The notes beneath the pieces are model-generated. The model was not told the origin of the DNA. It made no database searches and saw only the letters and a list, made by a program, of their open reading frames with translations. Positions 12,100-22,203 of a stretch of 64,000 nucleotides of DNA are shown here, piece by piece; the first letter of the stretch is position 1; the number at the start of each line of letters is the position of its first letter. The stretch is from Isoperla grammatica (Eukaryota; Arthropoda; Insecta; Plecoptera; Perlodidae): positions 42,693,623 to 42,757,622 of the forward strand of contig OX246746.1 of assembly GCA_945910005.1 (NCBI GenBank), in the 5' to 3' direction. Both the position numbers and the translations under genes were made by a program.

Positions 12100-14390
12100 C
12101 CGGGTCGTCATAATTTCCAGGCCTTAGTTGAAAATGTCCCAAACATATTTTATATATTACCAGTATTTGCACTGATAAATGTTCTATTATACAACTGCTG
12201 TAATAAGTTTACCACATTTTTAATGCATTTTAATTTTTAATCGTTTTGTGTAGTACACACTACCATGAAATGTTTGTTTATTTGTAAGACACATAATCTT
12301 TGTGCATTTAAGGTTTCAGTTTATGTACAAGGTGTTTAGATTTAACGTATATTTAACATATGTACATATGCTAATATGCCACTTTAAGCAAATATGTCAA
12401 CCTCATCAGTCCATCAATTATGTTTATCTTTACCACGTATGATCTTCAATAAAATAACTCAACATTTCTTCTCTAACCGAAATAAAATGTGGAATTATCA
12501 TTACTTATTTGGCGGTCAATATTATCCCAACTGGAGTGTCCGTAAATGTATTATTATATACCTTCCTGTATATATTCTGCTCACTAAGAAACCGGATTTA
12601 CCAGTTCTAACGCATAGGTATATTGAAAACAATACACACTGTGGTAAATAAACATAAAATTGCGGCCTTAATTCTTACGTTTTTTTTAACGACGCACTAA
12701 CAAGTAGGTTATAAAGCGTTGGTCGAAACATCGCCAGGGTTGGTCAGGGGTGAGGGGATGTGGAGGGTTGGTGGGTGCTCGGGTCGCAAAGAGTCCCGGT
12801 AAGTGACACCGCAGGTCATATGAGATGAATAAAGAAATGACGAAAGATGTGCACAAGAGCCCTCATTGCGGGCACCGGTCACCACGACGGACACTTTCTT
12901 AGTTAATGTTGGGTTTTATTTAGGGCTGCCGTTCGACTTAACATTTGCAAATGGATCTTGGATATCTTTCGACATTGAAGACTTCGAGTCGTCTTCCAAA
13001 ATAAAATAAAACTGTCTTAACCAAAATTTATTAGAAACGTGACACCTGCGCACCTGACTCTAGGGTGTCAAGCGCATCAAAGGCAAAAGAGTGTCTTAGG
13101 TCGTATACCATTCACTCACAACTTGCCCGCCGGGAAAATTAGCGCGTGTTTCAAAGATCAATTGTTTTGATTTTAATGTATCAAATCGATAACAACATTT
13201 GTAAGCAATGTCAACATCGAATCGAAACAGCGATATCGACTGCAGCCCCAGTTTTATTAGTTGCTATGCATTAACCACAATGTATCCCTGGTTGTATAAA
13301 GGCTAGGCTAGTTTATTTGATGTTGTTATTTGCTAACAAAGTAAATATTATAGCATCATGAAGAATGAAACGTTTTATTTTAACCATTGATTACAAGTTA
13401 GGCCACGCCCCTGTATTTTCACCCTGCTGTTACCGTGTGTGGGACAAGTGGTACCAAATAGTTATTGTTACAACGGCTCTTTATCGACAAAATGGGTTTG
13501 AACGAAGACAAAAGAGACAATAATACAATAAAATAATTATAAAATTACATGTTTTAAAAAGTTACGTTGATTATAGGCATATGCATGAATTCACTTGAAA
13601 GTTGAAAAAAAAATCACGAAATTGAGAATTTGGAAGTAGACCTTTCTTCTAAAAGTGTGTTTTTATTTTTATTTTATTTTAATTTAACAAGAGTAGGCGA
13701 AACTTCTTCGTTAGATTGGATACTATTTACCTTTGCAATGTTCTAAACAATAAAATACAATTTGTAATAACACCAAATTAAGGCCAAGACCTAGCGCTGT
13801 ATTAGTGGTCCACTAACGTGCGAAGGATGTGGAGTTACGTTTGGTAGACCACTCTAAATACCTATAGCCAATAAGAAGCCTTGCATTCATAGCCCATGCC
13901 CCCCACATTGTGCGCACCAAACCAGTTATCTATAGATTGTGGCGTACAAATTGTTACTTTGTATTATAAGTTAGGCCAATACTCCATAAAACTGCACTCG
14001 TACACAGCGAACTAGTGTGAAATACTCATTATTTGTCAAAACGTTCAAGTTTTACACCTAAGTGGTACAATACACTGTTTTATTTGTGCGATTGTGCCAC
14101 ACGTAGCACACTGTGGTTTAGAACTAGGCTGTGTTGTTCATTCGAATTACAAAACCTCGATAGTTTGGCTCAACTCCGCAGTCACTAACTTTATTGATAC
14201 TTCCACATATCAGATATCTGTTCCTTAAAATTGTCTAAACATTATTTAGTATTTACATTCATTTTAAACCGAATCTCGAACTCGACCTTGAAATGGGAGA
14301 ATTTGGTTGACAATGTTGTAGGCCTGTAGGTCAGTTCTAGCGATGTCATAAATACCCCGAGTTGACGAGTTTACGACGGTCGTTATGTAG
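12100..14390. other. unassigned intronic DNA (inferred)
   Basis: No exon with recognisable homeobox or other protein sequence in any frame, and no long repeat. Confidence 0.35.
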
Positions 14391-14426
14391 GCTAGAAAAA
14401 CGCGGTAAGAGCGAGAGAGCGTCGAG

Positions 14427-14466
14427 AGGGGGTGGGGGTGGGGGTGAGGGAGGGGGGGGGGGGGGG
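14427..14466 (+). other. G-rich tract, quadruplex-capable
   Basis: Several G runs of three or more separated by single T or TGA (GGGGGTGGGGGTGGGGGT, then GAGGG and a run of about 15 G) meet the usual pattern for an intramolecular G-quadruplex. It lies about 350 nt inside the inferred first intron and follows GCGAGAGAGCG, a GAGA-type motif. Confidence 0.6.
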
Positions 14467-14699
14467 ACGCTAGACGTCGGGGAGACGTTCGTCAGCGTCG
14501 AACATAAAATCAAGTGTTATCACAGCAAACCAGTGGAACAAATCATTGCACTGGACAGCTGCACAACTGCACATGGCTACGTGACACATCACAGCTTGGC
14601 TAAGGATCAACAGAGAGTTGCTTGCTCGACTAATAAAATATGTACAATGCAAAGAATTACATATTTTATAAAATTTATTATGAACTAAGGGCACCTGGT

Positions 14700-14763
14700 G
14701 GTGAAAGGGTTATCTGCGGGCTTCCAGGCTTTTCCGCAGTCAGATATCCACAACCCTTTTACC
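14700..14763 (-). other. intronic hairpin next to the splice donor
   Basis: On the minus strand GGTAAAAGGGTT (14752-14763) pairs with AACCCTTTCACC (14700-14711) in 11 of 12 positions, with an inner CTGCGG/CCGCAG stem and an asymmetric bulge of about 12 nt. It starts about 40 nt downstream of the Hox exon donor. The bulge makes a microRNA precursor unlikely; it could affect splicing or be a MITE remnant. Confidence 0.45.
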
Positions 14764-14800
14764 ATCAAGTTTACTGGCTAGTCTAGATAACGGGCGGTCC

Positions 14801-14809
14801 TCTTACCTG
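14801..14809 (-). promoter_or_regulatory. 5' splice donor of Hox exon
   Basis: Minus strand reads CAG|GTAAGA, a full consensus donor with the GT at 14806-14805. It interrupts a glycine codon after its first base (phase 1). Beyond it the frame runs into unrelated residues and a stop. Confidence 0.8.
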
Positions 14810-15479
14810 GTGGGGGGTACGGAGTAGACGTGACGGCCTCAGGTGCGCCATAGTTCCTCAGACCATAGCCTTCGTGGGCGAAGCCTGCAGACTCCATGGC
14901 AGCAGCGACCCGACCTCTGTCGTCGGCAGGGGTCAGGTAGGGTACCGGTTGATGTCCTCCGTCGTGGTGACGCCCGGAGTAGGGCATGGAGTAGTTGCAC
15001 CACCCCTGGGCGGCAAAGCTCTGGTGACATGATGACGCCGCCTCCGTCGAACCCAAACCTCCCGAAGAGGTAACTGCTCCCGCATTGTACTTGTACTCGA
15101 CGCCTCCAGTAGTCGACGCCGGCGACCAGAAGCTAAGCGCCGCCGTGGCCTTGCGGGAGTCTCGCGTGTCTCCGGCCAGATTGTAGTAGGTGGGGGTGTT
15201 GGCGTACTGGTGGTGGTTCAGGGAGGCGTCGAAGTGGTTGTCTGCAGTGGGGTAGTTCCATGGTTGAGCATGGTGGGCATGACGGATCACCGAGTTGTCC
15301 TCGTAGCTAAGTCGCTTGGCGGGGATGTGGAGGGGGGTGGTGGTCGGTGTCGGGGAGGTGGAGGAGGTGGACGCGGTGGTTGGAGGCACGGCGGCCGGGG
15401 ACGTCGGGGTCGTGGCTGGTGGTTGTGTGGCTGGTGGTGGAGGTGGTGGGGAGTCCTCGTAGAGAGTCCCATTCATCAT
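14807..15479 (-). CDS. Abd-B: Abdominal-B-like Hox protein, first coding exon (partial)
   Basis: Posterior Hox transcription factor, N-terminal exon without the homeodomain. From the chosen start (MMNG, good ACC ATG context) to the donor it encodes 224 residues. In order: a proline run (about residues 9-15), a Ser/Thr/Pro-rich stretch (to about 50), YYNLAGDTRDSRKA, LSFWSP, EYKYNAG, WCNYSMPYS, PYLTPADDRGRVAAAMES, and GYGLRNYGAPEAV ending in STPYPPPG at the splice site. From general knowledge of the family, these blocks and their order fit arthropod Abd-B just upstream of the homeodomain. In arthropods Abd-B is nuclear, patterns the posterior segments and lies at one end of the Hox cluster. The frame stays open upstream to about 15599 (DPGIELGPLYDVG) without an ATG, so an upstream exon is possible. 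The homeobox exon must lie beyond the left edge, implying an intron longer than 14.8 kb. Confidence 0.75.
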
Positions 15480-15599
15480 GGTTCCCCACCAATGTCCCCC
15501 CCCGGCTGAGGTGGTATTCGAGGACGTGACTGTTGGCCCCACATCATACAGGGGACCCAGTTCGATGCCAGGGTCGGTAATAATGATGATGATTGATGG

Positions 15600-16720
15600 T
15601 TACCACGGACAAGCAAGGGGATGGTATTCAGGATGGGTTTGAGTCGATGGGAGGTCGGGGGAGGGGGAAATCAAGTATCGAATCAGCAAACAGCAGCGTA
15701 ATTCATCGAAACCAAGATAATCGTCCAAGACACGTATTGCGATGTTCAGAGGTCAAAGTGTTCGGGTGGTTCAGAGTGGCCGAGCAGCACATGTGGAGGT
15801 GACGGTCGTCATGTTGGCAGTGTTGGAGGTTGGCGGCAGTGGCGTCATCGTGCGTCCAGGAGGGGAGAGGGGGGGGGGGAGAGGGGAACAACACGCACAC
15901 AGAACAATGCGTAGAGTAGGGGGTACGCGAATGGGTTTTCAATGCACGGCGCGGTTGTTTGAGTCAAGTGATGGTAGTTGAAATCAAGAAAGAAAAAGAA
16001 ACACAGTATGTTAGAAATGTGACGATTGGTGTCAAGTTCAATGTTTTAAAAATGTACCACGTTGCATAGTAGAGCTTCGCACAACGATTCACGCACCACA
16101 CCACAACCACATAACACACGACCACAGCGAAAACCACAGTTGAACCAACCGAAAATAGAATCCCAAACTTTCGTCTATTTTCATACAAATTAAATTTGAT
16201 TTTAGGCGAATGGTAGCCGGGTAGGCCTTAGTTTGGCCTACTTTCAGGCCACCGTTAACAGAAGACAGCTTTTTCTGGTTTCCAGCTTCAGCAAGTGTAA
16301 TAGGTTGTCAATAGTAACTTTTACCGCCACAAAGGTGTAAAGCAAAAACGACATAAAAAAACGGTTCGTTCCTTTACGAAAATACCGTAAATTGTCGAAG
16401 CAATAAAACACTTGTCGATAACGTTCGGCTCTCGCTCACGATGGCACCAGTGAAACTTACCGAGCAAAAAATCTTGTCCGCAACCCTTTACATGTTATAT
16501 CATGTAAAAAAAAAGGTTTTTTTCAATACGGGTAAAACTCTATTGTACTATTATCCACTTTGGTACAAAAATCCAGTTCTTGTACACCTAAAAGTAGCAC
16601 AGTTTTTGTACCATCCAAATATTTTTGGTTATAAAAACAGATTTTAAAATGAAAAATCACGTTTATAAATAGGGTGAAGTCGGAATAAATTTCGAACCGT
16701 CAGTTTGTTTTGTTATTTGC
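15600..16720. other. 5'-flanking region or 5' UTR of the Hox exon
   Basis: No convincing ORF. A purine-rich tract at 15858-15888 (GGGGAGAGG-type, CTCTCC on the gene strand) lies about 380 bp upstream of the proposed start. No TATA box or initiator could be fixed on the minus strand. Confidence 0.35.
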
Positions 16721-16734
16721 TGTATTGTGTTGAG

Positions 16735-16945
16735 CAGTGCGTGTGCGGCAGACGGGATCCGAGGACTCGGGCGACGCAGCGAGCGCGATGTACTTTCCAC
16801 GAACAAATACGAGAGACTGGAGGTTTGGAGCCGAGGCTCGCGCGAAGTCAGTGATTCGGCGAGCGTCGTGCGCGCTATCTCACGAGAACCACAGCAACCG
16901 GCGCTACAGGGTGACGCAGCGATATCAAGCGACCCGGCATATTAA
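16735..16945. promoter_or_regulatory. CpG-rich block upstream of the Hox exon
   Basis: About 210 bp much richer in G+C and CG dinucleotides than its surroundings (GGGCGACGCAGCGAGCGCGA and GCGAGCGTCGTGCGCGC). A plus-strand initiator-like TCAGTTTG lies at about 16699. It could be a promoter or non-coding first exon on either strand. Short plus-strand frames (72-79 codons) show no family resemblance. Confidence 0.35.
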
Positions 16946-17399
16946 TAATATACCGATATCACTTGGATTCGAGTGAGGGTGGATATTTGCGGCTGGTCAA
17001 AGTAACCCCATCTCTTTCCACAGGTAGACATTTAAATGCCACAACAAACAAATAAGGCCCAACAAAGTTAACATATTTTTTGTAGGTTTATGAGGGGACC
17101 CCAATCCAGACGATTTTCACTCTCTGACATAATGGGCTACCCATTCGTCATGGATGCAGTAACCTACTTCTTATTTCTGCACTTCACACAAGAAACAGCG
17201 CTAAGCTGGGGGGTTTGGTACTTGCCTCTTATACAACGACTTGGGTTCGACACACACTTACATGTTTAGTTATAGTGGGACCTGAACCATTCAACGGATC
17301 CTAGTTTGCTCAAATCGCTTTCAGTTATAGACATACTGTCAAAAACGGAATTAATAAAACTTGACCGACCAACTCCAAAAAGAGCAAAACGCGGACATC

Positions 17400-17823
17400 C
17401 AGGCGCGTAACTAGGCATCGGTAACCCGGGTAGATACCCGGGTAAAAATTCCCTAAGTATAAGTTCCTTGCATGCCTACAGCTATTACAATTCCACTAGG
17501 ACCAACCGCCCAAACCTAGCCCCAAACTTAGACCAAACTAAGCCCCAAAACTCAATAGTACTTAATCATTTTCGTCCATTTTTCCATTTGTGTTTAAGTT
17601 TTCTAGTTTGTGCACTACACAAACGACAGTATTTCAGTTTTGCATTTAGTCCGGTAATTTTTCTGAAACGCTCAGAAATCACTCTAAAACCCCGAATTTT
17701 AGAAAAATCGCCTGCGGCGCTGTTGTTGGGGGGCTCGCCCCCCAAACCATCCTGCTATTTTTGCCTGAAGTCCCTATCTCCGCATCTTACCCGGGTAATA
17801 TTAGTACCCTGGTTACGCCCCTG
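17400..17823. mobile_element. hAT-type MITE, 424 bp, with 8-bp TSD
   Basis: Flanked by the direct repeat CGGACATC at 17392-17399 and 17824-17831, an exact 8-bp target duplication as made by hAT transposases. Termini are CAGGCGCGTAACTAGG on the left and, reversed, CAGGGGCGTAACCAGG on the right. Subterminal ACCCGGGTA motifs occur on both sides. The internal 132-codon frame has no recognisable domain and no transposase is encoded, so the element is non-autonomous. Confidence 0.85.
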
Positions 17824-18087
17824 CGGACATCGCACTTTTGTAAAATTACGAAGAACTCGAAGGTAAAAATAGCTAATATATTATTAGAATTTAGTTAAAA
17901 AAAACTAAGAGGAAACCAAATTTTAACCCTAAAAAGTTACCAACGTCGTAGGGAATTTATTTTTATCCTTTACTTTTATTATACCTCAATACCGCACAGC
18001 AAGAAAGTTTTCAATTTTCCAGAAAAAATAAAGATTTGACAGGTTTCCATGGTATTGTATGCACATATTTATTTAAGGACAGGAGTG

Positions 18088-18259
18088 AAGTTTTTTTACA
18101 CTTATCACTTTTCCTTCTTCTCTGATTACTATTTCCCCTATCTCCTCCCCTCCCAACAACCGCAACCACCCCTACCCCCACCCCCCCCCCCCCCCCCCAC
18201 CCCCCAGCCGCCTGAACACCCCTTCACGGAGGTGGCTCACTCGCAGAGATCGTCAATGT
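18088..18259. repeat. direct duplication, copy 1 (with poly(C) tract)
   Basis: Shares TTTTTTTACACTTATCAC, TCTGATTACTATTTCC and CACGGAGGTGGCTCA with 18550-18688. This copy has an expanded C run at about 18179-18210. Probably a dispersed repeat or local duplication. Confidence 0.7.
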
Positions 18260-18309
18260 TGCAAGCAGTGGCGCGAAGTAAAATCACTGCTCTCTGTACT
18301 GTGGGGTAG

Positions 18310-18470
18310 AGGTTGCTCAGCGGTATCACGCGTCACTCTAGCTCGGAGCGAGCGGGATCGGGTCCGACTACTGGCAATCTTGACTAGAGGGGTATTACGG
18401 CATTTAATTCAGTCATAAGGTGAATGCTGGGAGTCCTACAAACAGCCCATCTATCCAAACACCACATTTA
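18310..18470 (+). mobile_element. tRNA-derived SINE
   Basis: tRNA-like head with A-box-like GTTGCTCAGCGGTATCACGC and B-box-like GGGTCCGACT, then TCAGTCATAAGGTGAATGCT and GGGAGTCCTACAAACAGCC. Same body as at 2.99 and 31.96 kb. Confidence 0.65.
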
Positions 18471-18549
18471 GGTCCAGTATTAGATAAATCTCTACCTGTT
18501 CTTCAATGGGAGATATTTATACAATTTATTATGTGCTCCGTTGCTAGCA

Positions 18550-18688
18550 CGTTTTTTTTTACACTTATCACTGTTTCTTCTTTTCTGATTACTATTTCCT
18601 CTATCTCCTCCCCTCCCACCCCCACCCCCAGCCGCCTGACCCTGAACACCCCTTCACGGAGGTGGCTCATTCGCAGAGATCGTCAATT
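18550..18688. repeat. direct duplication, copy 2
   Basis: Second copy of the 18.1-kb segment, lacking the expanded C run. Confidence 0.7.
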
Positions 18689-18702
18689 ACGCCAGTGTCA
18701 TT

Positions 18703-18788
18703 GAAGGCCGGTTATAAAGTTGACACAGGAGTCGAACCCTAGACCTTCTGCATTAGAGCAAAGAGCTACGCTATTATAACGGCCAGCT
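18703..18788 (-). mobile_element. tRNA-like SINE head
   Basis: Minus strand has GGCCGTTATAATAGCGTAGC near the 5' end and the B-box-like GGGTTCGACTCC, bounded by GGCC/GGCC ends. No clean cloverleaf anticodon arm could be drawn. Confidence 0.5.
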
Positions 18789-18799
18789 ACAGTTATCTT

Positions 18800-18870
18800 G
18801 TCCATATCAACCACTAATCAGGAGCCTCGTTTCTACGGAGAAAACAAGTTAGTCCCCATGATAATACCGG
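18800..18870. mobile_element. half of a MITE of the CACCAATCAGAA family
   Basis: ACCACTAATCAGGAGCC followed by ACGGAGAAAACAAGTTAGTC matches the right half of the MITE at 11999-12093. Confidence 0.4.
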
Positions 18871-18879
18871 CTGTGGCAG

Positions 18880-21700
18880 AGGAGTTACACGTAATACGTA
18901 ACAACGATATTGCACCCTTCATTAACTTCAACTATTTTAAAGTATTCTTGTGAGAGGAAGAATGTGTTTTTAACGATGCGTATCGCGACGATCATCGTAC
19001 GCCGTATAGGCCTACACCAGGGAAATGGAATTCTTGAGAGCAATCGTGATTCATGGGGGAATTTTCCGCCTGCCCTTATTTTGTACCGTCTACATATTAT
19101 AAACACCCTTTTCGAGCTAGATGTAATTTGCGCATTAGCATTTAAAACAAAAAACATATTTCGAGTATATCCATGAGACAATTACATTTATCAGTCTGGA
19201 AACAAGATGTTTATGCAAGAAGGGGGGAACATACGTGAAAGGTATTTGTAATGATAACACAAAAGTGAAACGTTTATGTGTTATTAAAATTATTGTTATT
19301 ATTATGTGTTTGTGATATTTATGTAAAAACCTTGACTTACAATACGGATATTTAAAGAAAATTGTGTTTAGTATTTAATATTAGGTAATGTAGGTGTTAA
19401 TTAAAGCTAAAATACAAAAATCTGGTAAACTATGAGATTAGTAGTTCCATATGTTGAAGGGGTTTAGGCTACAGAAAGAGACCAGACTGTAACATAATTA
19501 ATACTAATATTACATGGCAAGAATGAGACACATTCAAATATTCAATACATTAACTTCTTAAAATAAAACCTCAAAAATTTAGTATTATGAAACAAATAGT
19601 TGAATGTAATATGTTAAATCATCTAATCATCAATATTCGTCATCATATTATATTATGCAAAACATAAAATACGGAGCAGGGTTGGTGTTAACAAGAAGAT
19701 CTACAGATTATGTGTGTTACTTCTTAAAATACTTTGACGCTCGTTTCAGCAAACATAAGAACGGGGACAAAATATAGACAGTTGTATTTTTACAGAAATA
19801 ATAGATTTCAAAATGAGTGTGTGTGTGTTGTGCTACGAATGTAAGCTGGCGCGACGTCTGTGTATAGTCTATCTATACAGCTAGAGCCACAGCGTTCCGT
19901 GAACGGTGTTCGCAGTGCGGTTGTTTACGGCATATAATAGACAGTAGACAATACAATGGCAACTACGCCATGACAACACGACAACAGCAAAACTAATACT
20001 TCTCTTCAAGTCAAGTCAACAACTTGTCACTTCTTACGCCTTGCCAAAGAAACGTTTATGTTTACAAGTGATGAAAAGTACCGACTTATGGAACTTAACA
20101 ACCTGATAAACTAGATTTATAGGCAGCAGAGTCGGTCATTAACAAACGACGGGTGCACCTTATACCACCAAGTACCTGTGATAAAAACTGATAGGAGGAT
20201 ATGGTAGGACTACAGAGATAATACGATTTAATGGCCCTCTCCTTGCGTGCTACCGGATTGTAGTACAACTCACAAGTTAAGCATCGTGGAGCTTGGTCGG
20301 CTCTCGGAATGGTCGGGGGGGGGGCATGTAGCTGGTATATTAATTTCCAAATTACAAGAGTGAGCAGTGATCCAAACAGTAAAGACAGCAGCAGGGTTAA
20401 TGTTAGAAGAAACAACAACAAAAACCGGTAAAAGTATTTAACAGAAGGTTAAAGGGTACACACGTTAGCAATAACAGCGTAACTTGGGGCACCAGTAATC
20501 AAGCAGCAGGACAGCAGCTGTACTGAAGAGTGGTACAAACAAACAAGACAGCACTGGTACTAACTAGGCCTAGTCAAAAGGGCACCTAGAAGAATTAACT
20601 GCTGCTTATATGAGATGACGAGGCTATCATGTAAATACATGGAAAGTCAAGTATCTCCTATTATTTACTAAAATCAACATTTAGTCATTTGTGAGCTGTG
20701 CGTCGATACCCCAAACTATACATTTTCATGAAATAATTATAAATAACTATAAAATGATTGATTGATGATTTGTATTGAAGTATTGCGATACACAATTACA
20801 GAGTTTTGATTACGTACGATTCAATGGATTATCGTCGGTGTATGTAATAAGATCATATGCCTAACTCTGCATTTTCTCGTGAGTCGTACAAATTCAACCA
20901 AGTTGAGTTATTTGAAATTTATATCCCAACTGATAATATCCAACAACGGAGGAAATAACTGTATCCGCTTACACACTTACTATCTGCTTACCAACCTACA
21001 TACCTATATGTCAGTACGTCCACACTCAGATCGCATCCGGTAAAGCCTGCGCACATAGCTGCAGTGACGCAAGGAGTCTTTTGACAGCTTCACTCATCAT
21101 TGGGGTATTTGGGATACAAGTTGCGTCTACCGACTACGAGCGATCTTACTACATTGGTAAGAGAAGCTAACTTAGAAGTTCTTGGCGCAAAGTGCACAAT
21201 GTTTTTTATATTGCACATTCACGTATAAAATTTACTATTTTTAGTGAACAAAACCCTTTGTTTAAATGATGGGTTTGGTATAAAATACATCTTTAACAAT
21301 TTTTGGTATACACATTTTTCGCTCGCCGAAACAAAACACCGATTTGTACCTGAACAAATTTATATTTTGGAAATTATTCAAGAAATGGGTTTTCCAAACT
21401 TCATTGTATATGCGTAAAACGCATTGTACAAAACATGAACCTCGAAGTAATCTTATTCGCTAATGGTGGACCAGCGTATAAAGTGAATGTAAAACGTATA
21501 ACATTGACGGAATGTGTTGTTGTCTGTAAAGAATCACACCGACAGTAGATCACTTTAGGGCGTAACAACTACATCTTACACGAACGACACTATGGTTTAC
21601 GGTTCGGCTACGTTGCACTTTTATACTGTATCTTCCAGCCAGTGAATTTAGAAATAAGCAGGTATTGACGTTGATACTTGATTCAGGTTAAACATTAATT
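18880..21700. other. unassigned DNA
   Basis: No supported gene, RNA or long repeat. The two opposed frames of 88-98 codons at 18885-19181 have no recognisable composition. Confidence 0.35.
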
Positions 21701-21800
21701 TTGTCCCCTAGTATTTCCACTCCATTTTTTTTTGACCAGCCCTGGAGACTGAGTACCAATTATAATTGTTTCCTGAATAGTAAAGGTTGTCCACTACTTG

Positions 21801-21826
21801 TAGTAGTAGTAGTAGTGGTAGTAGTA

Positions 21827-21899
<73 letters not shown>

Positions 21900-21908
21900 T
21901 GGCAGTAG
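21801..21908. repeat. (TAG)n array, segment 1
   Basis: About 36 triplets including the variant GGTAGTGGCAGTAG immediately before the poly(T) of element A. It is the left end of an array that resumes between and beyond the three retrotransposons. Confidence 0.97.
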
Positions 21909-22203
21909 TTTTTTTTTTTTTTTTTTTTTTTTTTTATTTATTGTCAAAACAAATCATACAGTACAAATAAATCAAACCCCACAAAGCTACGCAGTAGCTT
22001 GTCTGCGGGGTAACAATAAATCATGTTAATATTAAATGTCTTGACTCCGCCTGACAAATACACAAAAACACAAAAAAAAAACACACAACAAACGTTCTTC
22101 AAACACAAACACAAAGCACTTTGTACCTACCCAATAAGATTATAAAAAAGAACAAAAAGGGTTAACACATTTACATTAATCCATACAAATAATATTTCTA
22201 CAT

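Noticed and set aside
14700..14763. microRNA precursor in the Hox intron
   Set aside because: The hairpin has a large asymmetric bulge and short stems, and nothing resembles the known Hox-cluster microRNAs.
15210..15529. Plus-strand and other-frame ORFs of 60-99 codons over the Hox exon
   Set aside because: They are low-complexity Gly/Val/Trp or His/Pro shadows of the minus-strand exon, which has the conserved family blocks.
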